Below, in pieces: positions 18,229 to 27,357 of a DNA stretch of 64,000 bases (its first letter is position 1; each line of letters opens with the position of its first letter). The stretch spans positions 124,001 through 188,000 of the forward strand of contig JAAVCK010000010.1 in NCBI GenBank assembly GCA_014802325.1. The letters run 5' to 3'. Source of the DNA: Bacteroides sp. Its GTDB lineage: Bacteria; Bacteroidota; Bacteroidia; Bacteroidales; Muribaculaceae. Both the position numbers and the translations under genes were made by a program. The notes below the pieces were generated by a model. That model saw only the letters and a program-made list of their open reading frames with translations, was not told where the DNA came from and ran no database searches.

Positions 18229-18251
18229 TTAACCGCGGGTGTAGCCCGCGG
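18229..18251. repeat. CCGCGGG palindrome, inverted copy
   Basis: TTAACCGCGGGTGTAGCCCG plus CGG at 18229-18251 is the exact reverse complement of 18810-18832. Each is a 7-bp perfect stem (CCGCGGG/CCCGCGG) with a 5-nt loop and a TTAA flank. Confidence 0.85.
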
Positions 18252-18273
18252 GAACGAAGCATGACATGGTAAT

Positions 18274-18332
18274 GAGCCGCGGAGCGGCGATGTTGTGTGG
18301 GCGGATTTTACGACATCGCCGCTCCGCGGCTC
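18274..18332. repeat. Perfect inverted repeat with 20-bp arms
   Basis: GAGCCGCGGAGCGGCGATGT at 18274-18293 is the exact reverse complement of 18313-18332, with a 19-nt spacer. It is non-coding. The same GCCGC/GCGGC core reappears at 18722-18777 with 16-nt arms and one mismatch. Confidence 0.9.
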
Positions 18333-18356
18333 GGAGAGATAGGTGGTGTTTCACCT

Positions 18357-18441
18357 CCGCGGGTTGCACCCGCGGTTAATTACGACGTCGCCGCTCTGCG
18401 GCTTTATTGAATAGATTGAATAGCAATCCTATATGGGCGCT
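18357..18441. repeat. CCGCGGG palindrome followed by 55-bp repeat copy 2
   Basis: The 18357-18375 palindrome lies in a 24-bp stretch (18356-18379) that is identical to 45701-45724 in the other repeat locus. The 55-bp direct repeat copy 2 follows at 18387-18441. Confidence 0.85.
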
Positions 18442-18721
18442 CCTGTGAAGCGTCCATACCGGAGAAACGGTTGATAATCAGGATTTATCTACTACTTTTT
18501 ATCGTCATCAATAATAAATAATATATATATATAATCAATGAGTAGGAGTAGTGGGTGTAAGGGATGGTGATAGTGGGGATAAATATGATGAGATCAGGTG
18601 ATTGGGTTGTAGAAAAGCAGTGGACAAGTTAAGCCAGGAATGCACGTTTAAATGCCAGGAATGTATATGAGGGAATGGCGTGGGTCAGAGTTATTGATGA
18701 GTTATCTACACTATACTTAAA

Positions 18722-18856
18722 AGCCGCGAAGCGGCAATGTCGTGTAGCGGCATTAACAACGTTGCCGCTTCGGGGCTCATAGGTTTTGGGAGGGGGGAGG
18801 GACATACCTCCGCGGGCTACACCCGCGGTTAATCACAGTATCGCCGCAAAGCGGCT
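18722..18856. repeat. Palindrome mosaic, right block
   Basis: Inverted arms 18722-18737 and 18762-18777 (one mismatch), then the CCGCGGG/CCCGCGG palindrome at 18810-18828, then a GCCGCaaaGCGGC hairpin near 18843. The order hairpin, CCGCGGG palindrome, TTAA, hairpin is the same as at 18313-18410 and 45660-45750. The rest of the 950-bp gene-free stretch 17950-18903 holds an A/T run (18508-18536) and an exact TTATCTACAC word at 18702. Confidence 0.8.
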
Positions 18857-18903
18857 CTGCTTTAAGCAGTAGAAACGTTGCTTGCCATGTATTGTGGCGT
18901 GGA

Positions 18904-20256
18904 TTATATCAATACCGGACCGTCTTTGTAGAGACGGTTGTCAAAAAATAGCGAGAAATAAATCGGGACGTATCGGATTTTCCCGTCGGTCTCCACGATA
19001 TTGCTGTTAGACAATACGTAGGCATATTTTATGCTGTATTCTTCAGTTGAGACAAATCGCGATATAGCAACGTGTCTCTTATAATCCTTACCCGATTTCA
19101 CTTCAAGAGGCACTACTGAAAGAGAGTCGAAATCGTCATATAGGAAATCTACTTCGCCGCGGGTGCGGTTGTCGTAATAATATAGTGTATTGTCATTAGC
19201 CGCCAGCTGGCAGGCCACTGCACATTCATATACCGATCCCAAGTTAATGCCGTTATCATCGTTGAGCACCGGAGTGGGGTTATTATGATAGAGAGCAGCC
19301 GTGAGGATTCCCGGGTCGTTGTAGTAGAGTTTTATCAGCTTCTTCTGCTCGGTCTCGCAAAGCGGAAATTTAGGATTGGAAATGGCATTTACACCGAGCG
19401 CGATACCCGAACTTATCAGATATTCGATTTCTTGTTCATAATCGTCAGCACGTTTACCCTTGTTGTGTTCGATGGTGTTATAAACCAGTCGTTTCTTTTT
19501 GTTTTCCATATTAGATGGAATGAGGGAATAGATGCGGGCGATTTTCAATGAGTGTTCCACGTCATATTTAGCCGCGTCGATACGATAAAGTTCGGCAATA
19601 GTATTCTGAATCGCGCGTACCTGTACCAGATCTCGTGTCTCAAGAAACTTATTTACAGCCTCGGGCAGTCCCCCTACGAGCAGGTAGCGCTTAAATAGAT
19701 TCATCACTCGGCTGTGGATACCGTCGGGTACCGTGGTAAGATTTCTGAAATGATCTCGCAGGGAGGTTATGCCGTCGCGTCCGAAATCGTTGGCAATAAG
19801 AAATTCCTCAAAATCCAGCGGATACATTTTCAGTATATCGATACTTCCTAACGGCACCGACGACGACTTTTTAAGAGTGACGCCAAGCAATGATCCGCTC
19901 GCCACGTATCTGTATCGGCTATCCTCGCGCAAAAATTTCAGTAAGGTCAAAAGATGTGGATATACCTGAATCTCATCAAGAAATATCAGTGTGTCGTTTC
20001 TATCACCCAAGGGGCGTGAGGTAAAGGCCGAGAGTGCTATATAGAAATCATCGGGAGTGTGTACTTTATCGAAAAGCCGGTCACCTTCGGAGTCGGTGAT
20101 GAGATTTATTTCAATTATATTTTTGAAATATTTGGAAGCGCAATATCTGATGATATATGACTTTCCTATCTGTCGTGCCCCGGTCACCACCAATATCTTG
20201 TCGGTATCAGAAGCGAAATAATTAGAGATAGGAGACTCGATTTTTCTATATAGCAT
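18904..20256 (-). CDS. AAA ATPase with C-terminal DUF4143 domain
   Basis: A 450-aa protein of the AAA_14/DUF4143 group, common in Bacteroidales, often in variable numbers, with no settled function. The N-terminal domain has Walker A in VVTGARQIGKSYII (about 24-37) and Walker B in LIFLDEIQVYP. The C-terminal part ends in a restriction-like motif, TRGEVDFLYDD then PLEVKSGKDYKRH, resembling the E-(V)D-ExK pattern of PD-(D/E)xK folds. It is a single gene. Its promoter overlaps three phased direct repeats (20283-20362), suggesting that the protein or a partner binds its own control region. That is inference. Confidence 0.9.
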   Translation of the reverse strand: MLYRKIESPISNYFASDTDKILVVTGARQIGKSYIIRYCASKYFKNIIEINLITDSEGDRLFDKVHTPDDFYIALSAFTSRPLGDRNDTLIFLDEIQVYPHLLTLLKFLREDSRYRYVASGSLLGVTLKKSSSVPLGSIDILKMYPLDFEEFLIANDFGRDGITSLRDHFRNLTTVPDGIHSRVMNLFKRYLLVGGLPEAVNKFLETRDLVQVRAIQNTIAELYRIDAAKYDVEHSLKIARIYSLIPSNMENKKKRLVYNTIEHNKGKRADDYEQEIEYLISSGIALGVNAISNPKFPLCETEQKKLIKLYYNDPGILTAALYHNNPTPVLNDDNGINLGSVYECAVACQLAANDNTLYYYDNRTRGEVDFLYDDFDSLSVVPLEVKSGKDYKRHVAISRFVSTEEYSIKYAYVLSNSNIVETDGKIRYVPIYFSLFFDNRLYKDGPVLI

Positions 20257-20282
20257 ATTATGAGTAATATATTTCTATATTG

Positions 20283-20362
20283 TACACTTTTCAATCCTTT
20301 TTGATAGGGCAAAAATACACTTTTCAATCCGTTTTAGCAAGGATTTTATACACTTTTCAATC
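20283..20362 (-). repeat. Three 33-bp-phased direct repeats at the ATPase promoter
   Basis: GATTGAAAAGTGTA (minus strand) occurs at 20283-20297, 20316-20330 and 20349-20362, with start-to-start spacing of exactly 33 bp (about three helical turns). The spacers differ in sequence. The array lies 26 to 106 bp upstream of the ATPase start codon and overlaps its -7 box, as an operator or iteron set would. Confidence 0.85.
20310..20340 (-). promoter_or_regulatory. Promoter of the AAA/DUF4143 gene
   Basis: Minus strand TTGC (20340-20337), 19 nt, TATTTTTG (20317-20310). The -7 box overlaps the middle phased repeat by two bases, and the first repeat lies just downstream near the expected start of transcription. 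Confidence 0.6.
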
Positions 20363-20450
20363 TGGAGGAATAAAGAAGCCGCTTGGCAGCGATATATTAA
20401 GCTGTATTATTAAGCTATATATAGTATCGCTTACTCGGGATGCAGGTGTG

Positions 20451-20849
20451 TTATACGAGATTCCTTACTATCGTGAATACGATGATGGTGGCGAGGAGGA
20501 TGAGGATAAAAGTGCGCGATACGAGTATACGGCGCAAGCGGTGGAAGCGGTCGGTAAACAGTGATGTAAGCGCCAGCAGAAGCAGTAATGGAAGTTCTAT
20601 GACAAACAGAGCGTTGAGGCGCAGGGCCTCCAGTATATGGCCGTGGAGCAGAGCATGGATGGCGCGCTGAGCTCCGCAACCCGGACAGTCAAGTCCGGTA
20701 AGAGTCTTGACGGTGCAACGGGGAAACATCGACCCTTCGGCGGCTGGGTCATAGCCGGCGTAGATATATATCAATACTATAGCGGCGATTATAGTGACCG
20801 CCGCTATAAGTATCTTGATTGGTAGAGAAGTCTCCGAAAGCCTGATCAA
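20451..20849 (-). CDS. DUF2752 membrane protein
   Basis: A small membrane protein with two or three hydrophobic helices and the DUF2752 signature CPGCGAQRAIHALLHG preceded by CTVKTLTGLDCPGCG. Function is not established. I place the start at the TTG at 20849 (132 aa), because its last bases form the stop codon of the upstream CD225 gene (TTGA overlap). An ATG at 20921 is in frame but would overlap that gene by 76 bp, encoding residues unlike the family. DUF2752 genes are often found beside CD225/DUF4339 genes in Bacteroidales, as here. Confidence 0.8.
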   Translation of the reverse strand: MIRLSETSLPIKILIAAVTIIAAIVLIYIYAGYDPAAEGSMFPRCTVKTLTGLDCPGCGAQRAIHALLHGHILEALRLNALFVIELPLLLLLALTSLFTDRFHRLRRILVSRTFILILLATIIVFTIVRNLV

Positions 20850-21400
20850 ATCTGAGATAAATATTGGATCATACCGGTGAGAGGCAAGCACATCAATCCG
20901 AGCAACAGCGAGATCAGACACCAGAGCAGAGCATTGTTTGACAGATTCTCGGCGCGTTCAAATTCGCCACGGTAAAATGCCTGCGAAACTTTCGATGAAT
21001 AGATTATCGCTACTATGCCTGTGGGGATGCAGCAGCAGATAGTCACTATGATGGCAAACGCCAGATAGGTGGAGGGCATCTTTTGCTCCCGACGGCTGTC
21101 GGCATACCACCATTCGGGCATGGCACCTGGAGTAGCGGAGGTGTGGTTGTAGCCATAGTGCGGGGTGCCCCCCGGCGGATTGGAGTGGCTTACGGGCGGG
21201 ATAGCAGATTCGCGCTGCTGCGCTGCGAAATAGTCGGCAAAGTCAACTATCAACTGAGCCTGCGCCCAGTCGGCAAGACCGTCGCGCCACACCGGAGCGG
21301 TAGGTGAGAAGCGCGGATGGACTATGATCTCGTCATACGACATTGGACCTTCATGGCGATCTCCGTCGACTATGATGTAATATTTATGCTGGTTGATCAT
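20846..21400 (-). CDS. GYF_2/DUF4339 and CD225 (dispanin-like) domain protein
   Basis: 184 aa. Residues 1-60 form a GYF_2/DUF4339 domain (KYYIIVDGDRHEGPMSYDEI ... PVWRDGLADWAQA). A low-complexity proline/histidine linker follows, and the C-terminus is a CD225/dispanin-type pair of membrane segments (YLAFAIIVTICCCIPTGIVA, NNALLWCLISLLLGLMCLPL). Bacterial CD225 proteins are membrane proteins of unknown role, possibly shaping membranes. It is the fifth gene of the purB unit, 16 bp after deoC, and its stop overlaps the start of the DUF2752 gene. Confidence 0.85.
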   Translation of the reverse strand: MINQHKYYIIVDGDRHEGPMSYDEIIVHPRFSPTAPVWRDGLADWAQAQLIVDFADYFAAQQRESAIPPVSHSNPPGGTPHYGYNHTSATPGAMPEWWYADSRREQKMPSTYLAFAIIVTICCCIPTGIVAIIYSSKVSQAFYRGEFERAENLSNNALLWCLISLLLGLMCLPLTGMIQYLSQI

Positions 21401-21416
21401 GAGTTGGAGAGGTGAA

Positions 21417-22304
21417 TCAGAAGAATTTGGTTTCTACACCGGTGATGTCGCTTAGCACGGCGTTGGCCAGACGTGATGCGCCTATGCGGAAAGTCTCGTT
21501 GGTGGCTACCCACTTGTCGCCAAGCACTGTGCGCACTATGGTGTAGTATTGCAGAGCTTCGTCGGTGGTGGCCACGCCGCCCGATACCTTGAAGCCTACC
21601 ATGCGGCCGGTCTGCTCGTAGTATTCCTTGATGCACTCACACATCACGTAGGCAGCTTCGAGCGAAGCGCCGGGATATTCCTTGCCGGTTGAGGTCTTGA
21701 GGAAGTCAGCACCCGAGTAGAGCGAGAGCACCGATGCGTCGCGGATGTCTTTGGCGGTCTTGAGTGCACCGGTCTCAAGTATGACTTTCATCAGGGCATT
21801 TCGGCAGGCGTGTTTCATTTCCTGAAGCTGGTCACATAGTTCTTCGTAGTCATGATCATAGAAGTCGCCCAGACCGAATACCACGTCGATTTCATCAGCG
21901 CCGGCCTCTACAGCGAGCGCGATTTCGGCTATCTTGACTTCGATGAAAGTCTGAGCCGAGGGGAAACTGCCGGCCACGGAAGCTATGTCGACTTCGCTCA
22001 CGTCGAGCACGGTGCGGGTAATGGGCACGAAGCAGGGATATACACACACGGCGGCCACATTGGGCAGTCCGGGATATTCTTCCTCAAATGCATTGACACG
22101 CTCCACAAAGTTGGCCACTGACTGCTGCGAGTCGGTAGACTTGAGAGTGGTGAGGTCAATGGAATTGAAGATTTTTTTCAGAGTCTCTTCATTGCGGTTT
22201 TCTTCGAGATGCTTTTCGAGGATTTCCTTCACGCGTTCGGCCACTACGGCGTCGTCGGTGGTGACGCGGGATTTCTCGATGACTTCGGTATATTTGTCTG
22301 CCAT
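21417..22304 (-). CDS. deoC: Deoxyribose-phosphate aldolase
   Basis: Class I aldolase cleaving 2-deoxyribose-5-phosphate to glyceraldehyde-3-phosphate and acetaldehyde, the last step of deoxynucleoside breakdown. The 295-aa protein has AVCVYPCFV near the front, EIDVVFGLGDF, VILETGAL and the Schiff-base lysine in DFLKTSTGKEYPGA, then KVSGGVATTDEAL. It belongs to the longer subfamily. The start is the ATG at 22304 (MADKYTEV). A longer frame to 22397 overlaps the MazG-like gene and is rejected. In the purB operon, fitting a nucleotide-metabolism theme. Confidence 0.95.
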   Translation of the reverse strand: MADKYTEVIEKSRVTTDDAVVAERVKEILEKHLEENRNEETLKKIFNSIDLTTLKSTDSQQSVANFVERVNAFEEEYPGLPNVAAVCVYPCFVPITRTVLDVSEVDIASVAGSFPSAQTFIEVKIAEIALAVEAGADEIDVVFGLGDFYDHDYEELCDQLQEMKHACRNALMKVILETGALKTAKDIRDASVLSLYSGADFLKTSTGKEYPGASLEAAYVMCECIKEYYEQTGRMVGFKVSGGVATTDEALQYYTIVRTVLGDKWVATNETFRIGASRLANAVLSDITGVETKFF

Positions 22305-22332
22305 GATGATTAATGTATTTAGTTGGTTAGAG

Positions 22333-22686
22333 TTATTTAGAATTGAGTTTGGGATTATCGCGATGGCGGGTAGCGTCGCGCTCGGTCTTTTTGGCAAGAT
22401 TGCGCGCGAATGCTTCGGTGAGGTCTATGCCGTGCTGATTGGCAATGGCTATGGTGACCCACAGAAGATCGGCAAGCTCGTCGGCAAGGTCGAGTTTCTC
22501 TCCCGGCTTGGCCGACTGGTCGCCATGGGTGCGAGCCATTATGCGTGCCACCTCGCCGGTCTCTTCGGCAAGGATAGCCATATTGGTCAGAGGCGAGAAG
22601 TAGCGCACCCCTATGGTGGTGATCCACCGGTCGACGGTGTGCTGCATTTCAGCAAGGGTGAGGGAAGGGGAGGGGGAGTTCATCAT
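22333..22686 (-). CDS. MazG-like nucleotide pyrophosphohydrolase
   Basis: A 117-aa all-alpha NTP pyrophosphohydrolase of the MazG/iMazG class that likely hydrolyses (d)NTPs to monophosphates, perhaps damaged ones. The metal-binding motifs are EETGEVARIM and DELADLLW. The single-domain size fits the MazG-like group rather than full MazG, which is encoded separately at 32061-32855. It overlaps dtd by 4 bp. The start may be either of two adjacent ATG codons. Confidence 0.88.
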   Translation of the reverse strand: MMNSPSPSLTLAEMQHTVDRWITTIGVRYFSPLTNMAILAEETGEVARIMARTHGDQSAKPGEKLDLADELADLLWVTIAIANQHGIDLTEAFARNLAKKTERDATRHRDNPKLNSK

Positions 22687-23144
22687 TCGCGGTTCTTTGA
22701 ATCTATAACAATCGTCACGGGGCCGTCGTTCACGAGCGAAACTCGCATGTCTGCGCCGAACACTCCGGTCTGCACCTTGTGGCCCGAAGGAGCGAGCTCA
22801 CGGTCAAGGGCGGCAATGAAGCGCTCATAGAGCGGCACGGCCACGTCCGGACCGGCCGCCTTGATGTAGCTCGGGCGGTTGCCGCGGGCCGTCAGCGCAT
22901 AGAGTGTAAACTGGCTTACTACGAGGAGTTCACCACCCGTGTCGAGCAGCGAGAGATTCATCACTCCGTCAGCATCGGGAAATATGCGCATCTTCACGAG
23001 CTTGCCTACGAGCCAGTCCACATCGTCGGTCGTATCGTCGGTGCGTATGCCTGCGAGTACACACAGGCCGCGGCCTATCTGTCCGACACACTTACCGTCA
23101 ATATCGACGCGGGCTTCCGATACCCGCTGCACCACGAGTTTCAT
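22683..23144 (-). CDS. dtd: D-aminoacyl-tRNA deacylase
   Basis: Removes D-amino acids wrongly attached to tRNA. The 153-aa protein is full length with the signature SQFTLYALTARGNRPSY and the C-terminal motif NDGPVTIVID (the GP motif of the cross-subunit active site). It begins MKLVVQRVSEARVDIDGKCV, as in nearly all DTDs. Its start overlaps the purB stop by 4 bp, and the MazG-like gene overlaps its end by 4 bp, so the three are translationally coupled. Confidence 0.96.
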   Translation of the reverse strand: MKLVVQRVSEARVDIDGKCVGQIGRGLCVLAGIRTDDTTDDVDWLVGKLVKMRIFPDADGVMNLSLLDTGGELLVVSQFTLYALTARGNRPSYIKAAGPDVAVPLYERFIAALDRELAPSGHKVQTGVFGADMRVSLVNDGPVTIVIDSKNRE

Positions 23145-24487
23145 TTCAGTCCGGTATAGTTGGCCGGGGTGATGGCGTGGAGTTGGGCTTTCACAGAGTC
23201 GCTTACTTCGAGAGTGTCGATAAAAGCCGAAATACTCTCGGCGGTAATGGCTGTATTCACGCGGGTGAGAGCCTTGAGAGTCTCATAGGGTTTGGGATAA
23301 CCCTCGCGGCGGAGTATGGTCTGAATAGCTTCGGCTACCACGCTCCAAGTATTGTCGAGATCGCTGTCGATAGCCTCGCGGTTGAGCAGAAGTTTGCCAA
23401 GACCTTTGAGAGTGGAAGCAAAGGCTATGAGCGAGTGAGCCATAGGAACACCTATGTTGCGAAGCACGGTAGAATCGGTGAGGTCACGTTGCAGACGCGA
23501 CACGGGAAGTTTCTGCGCCAGATGTGCGTAGATAGCATTGGCCATGCCTATGTTGCCTTCGGAGTTCTCGAAGTCGATAGGGTTCACCTTGTGGGGCATA
23601 GCCGACGAACCTACCTCGCCTTCCTTGATGCGCTGCTTGAAATACTCCATCGAGATGTAGAGCCACATATCGCGGTCGAGGTCGAGAATTATGGTATTGA
23701 TGCGGCGCAGGGCGTCGAAGAGCGCGGCAAGATTGTCGTAGTTGGATATCTGGGTGGTGTAGTCCTCGCGCACTATGCCGAGCTTTTCGCTGAGGAAACG
23801 TGCGGCAAAAGAGCGCCAGTCGATATGGGGGAACGCCACCAGATGGGCATTGAAATTACCTGTGGCACCACCAAATTTTCCGCTTATCACCACTTCGTCG
23901 AGAGTCTTCAGCTGGGCACGCAGGCGGTATACAAATACACGTATCTCTTTGCCGAGTATAGTGGGTGAAGCGGGCTGCCCGTGAGTCTTGGCGAGCATGG
24001 GTATGTCGTCCCACTCGTCGGCGCGGGCTTCGAGATGGCCTATGAGCTCGTCGAGCATCGGGCGGTATACCTCGCGCAGAGCATCGGCCACCGACATAGG
24101 TACAGAAGTATTGTTGATATCCTGCGAAGTAAGGCCGAAGTGGATATATTCCTTATATTGGCTCAGACCCATGGCATCGAAATGCTCTTTGAGGAAATAC
24201 TCCACAGCCTTTACGTCGTGGTTGGTCACACTTTCTATCTCCTTGATGCGGCGCGCATCGTCAAGCGAGAAGTTGCGGTAGATGTCGCGCAGCTGTTCAG
24301 TCGCACCGGCAGGCACCGATTCGAGTGCAGGGAGAGGTATTTCGGTAAGGGCGATGAAATATTCCACCTCCACTTTTACGCGGTAGCGGATAAGGGCGTA
24401 TTCCGAGAAAAATTCGTCAAGACGCTCGCATTTCGAGCGGTAGCGCCCGTCGACGGGCGAGATAGCGGTAAGACTTGAGAGCTGCAT
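23141..24487 (-). CDS. purB: Adenylosuccinate lyase
   Basis: Fumarase-superfamily enzyme acting twice in purine synthesis: on SAICAR and on adenylosuccinate, releasing fumarate. The 448-aa protein has the N-terminal SPVDGRY motif, the TSQDINNTS loop, the KTHGQPASPT motif with the catalytic histidine and the superfamily signature SSAMPHKVNPI. It is the first gene of an operon with dtd, a MazG-like gene, deoC and two membrane-protein genes, transcribed from the promoter at 24523-24554. Confidence 0.97.
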   Translation of the reverse strand: MQLSSLTAISPVDGRYRSKCERLDEFFSEYALIRYRVKVEVEYFIALTEIPLPALESVPAGATEQLRDIYRNFSLDDARRIKEIESVTNHDVKAVEYFLKEHFDAMGLSQYKEYIHFGLTSQDINNTSVPMSVADALREVYRPMLDELIGHLEARADEWDDIPMLAKTHGQPASPTILGKEIRVFVYRLRAQLKTLDEVVISGKFGGATGNFNAHLVAFPHIDWRSFAARFLSEKLGIVREDYTTQISNYDNLAALFDALRRINTIILDLDRDMWLYISMEYFKQRIKEGEVGSSAMPHKVNPIDFENSEGNIGMANAIYAHLAQKLPVSRLQRDLTDSTVLRNIGVPMAHSLIAFASTLKGLGKLLLNREAIDSDLDNTWSVVAEAIQTILRREGYPKPYETLKALTRVNTAITAESISAFIDTLEVSDSVKAQLHAITPANYTGLK

Positions 24488-24522
24488 GGGCTTAATGAAA
24501 GTTTACAGATTAAATTGAAATG

Positions 24523-24554
24523 CAAATGTAATCAAAATCCTCGTCCCGAGCAAA
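24523..24554 (-). promoter_or_regulatory. Promoter of the purB operon
   Basis: Minus strand: TTTG (24554-24551), 20 nt, TACATTTG (24530-24523). Both elements match the Bacteroidota consensus exactly. The -7 box is 36 nt upstream of the purB start codon. Confidence 0.75.
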
Positions 24555-24584
24555 AGATTGTATTGAGGGGGATAACTATACTGA

Positions 24585-25571
24585 TTATTTTTCTATCAAT
24601 GATCTTACTTTTTCGACTTCCGATATTAATTGCTGTTCGGTAGGAAGATATGTAAGATATTTGGAAGCAAGTATAGTATTGTTTCCTTCAGGAAGCGACA
24701 TTCTGACAAGAGTATCGTTTTTCTCCGAGCACAGTAAGATGCCTATGGTAGGATTTTCATCATTGGTTTTGATAAGACGGTCATAATAGTTCACATACAT
24801 CTGTAGTTGACCTAAGTCCTGATGTGTGGCTTTACCTGTTTTCAGTTCGATTATCACAAAGCAGCGCATGAGGCGATTATAAAACACGAGGTCGGCAAAA
24901 AATTCATCGTCTTCAATCAACAGCCGTTTCTGGCGTGCAACAAAAGTGAACCCGTTGCCTAATTCGAGAAGAAAGTCCTGCAGATGGTCAATAAGAGCTG
25001 TTTCAAGGTCATTTTCATAATATTGAGCCTTTCGTTCAAGCCCTAAAAATTCAAGAACCATGGGATCTTTTATAAACTCGGCGGCTGATTGGGGCTGTCG
25101 GTGTCCACGAGCCACAGCCATAACCGACTCTTTATCTGTGCTTAGCAAAAGACGTTCGTATAGCTGAGAATGAATCTGACGCTCCATTTCGCGTGCAGTC
25201 CAGTTATTTCGTGCGGCTTCAAGTTCGTAGTATTCACGTTTTTCTTTGTTATGTATCTGAATGAGTGCACGATATTGAGTCCAGTTGAATTGTGAACGCA
25301 GTGCGTTCACTTTTGGATATTCCAGGTAAAACTGACGGCTGAAATTCAGTTGGCGGGATGAAAATCCCATCCCGTAAGCCGGCTCAAGTTCTTTGGCAAG
25401 TTCTTTAATCAGTCCTTTACCATATTCGGCACGGCTATTGCCACCTTGTTCTTCCTCTACAATTCGTTGTCCAATATACCAGTACATCTGCACGCGGCAG
25501 AAGTCAACCGATCGCGTGGCATTTGCACGTGACTGCTCGATTATATGTTTGATGTCATTAATTAGATTCAT
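24585..25571 (-). CDS. YhcG-type PDDEXK nuclease family protein (DUF1016)
   Basis: 328 aa. The N-terminal half is the DUF1016_N helical domain (YWYIGQRIVEEEQ ... GFSSRQLNFSRQFYLEYP, WTQYRALIQI). The C-terminal half is the YhcG PD-(D/E)xK nuclease domain, with DEFFADLVFYN and VIIELKTGKATHQDLGQL supplying the D and ExK catalytic residues. Members occur alone or as hitchhikers in type I restriction and defence loci. Here no methylase or other restriction gene is nearby. Its exact role in the cell is not established. Confidence 0.9.
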   Translation of the reverse strand: MNLINDIKHIIEQSRANATRSVDFCRVQMYWYIGQRIVEEEQGGNSRAEYGKGLIKELAKELEPAYGMGFSSRQLNFSRQFYLEYPKVNALRSQFNWTQYRALIQIHNKEKREYYELEAARNNWTAREMERQIHSQLYERLLLSTDKESVMAVARGHRQPQSAAEFIKDPMVLEFLGLERKAQYYENDLETALIDHLQDFLLELGNGFTFVARQKRLLIEDDEFFADLVFYNRLMRCFVIIELKTGKATHQDLGQLQMYVNYYDRLIKTNDENPTIGILLCSEKNDTLVRMSLPEGNNTILASKYLTYLPTEQQLISEVEKVRSLIEK

Positions 25572-25590
25572 ATTGAAATCATTTCATCCG

Positions 25591-25598
25591 CAAAGATA
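25591..25598 (-). promoter_or_regulatory. -7 box of the YhcG-type gene
   Basis: TATCTTTG on the minus strand, 20 nt upstream of the ATG at 25571. No good TTTG is seen at the usual distance, so support is from one element only. Confidence 0.45.
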
Positions 25599-25622
25599 GG
25601 GATTTATACTATAAAAAATTAG

Positions 25623-27308
<1,686 letters not shown>

Positions 27309-27357
27309 CGATTTACCATAACCACGATAAAACCATCACTCATCCTTTTTTACAGCA

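Noticed and set aside
20283-20362. Three spaced repeats considered as a CRISPR array
   Set aside because: The units are only 14-15 bp with ~18-bp spacers, lie in a promoter, and no cas gene is near.
20280-20564. 94-aa plus-strand frame with YTFQS repeats
   Set aside because: The repeated peptide only reflects the 33-bp-phased DNA repeats; the rest is antisense to the DUF2752 gene.
22305-22397. N-terminal extension of the deoC frame
   Set aside because: It runs into the MazG-like gene; the ATG at 22304 matches deoC homologues.
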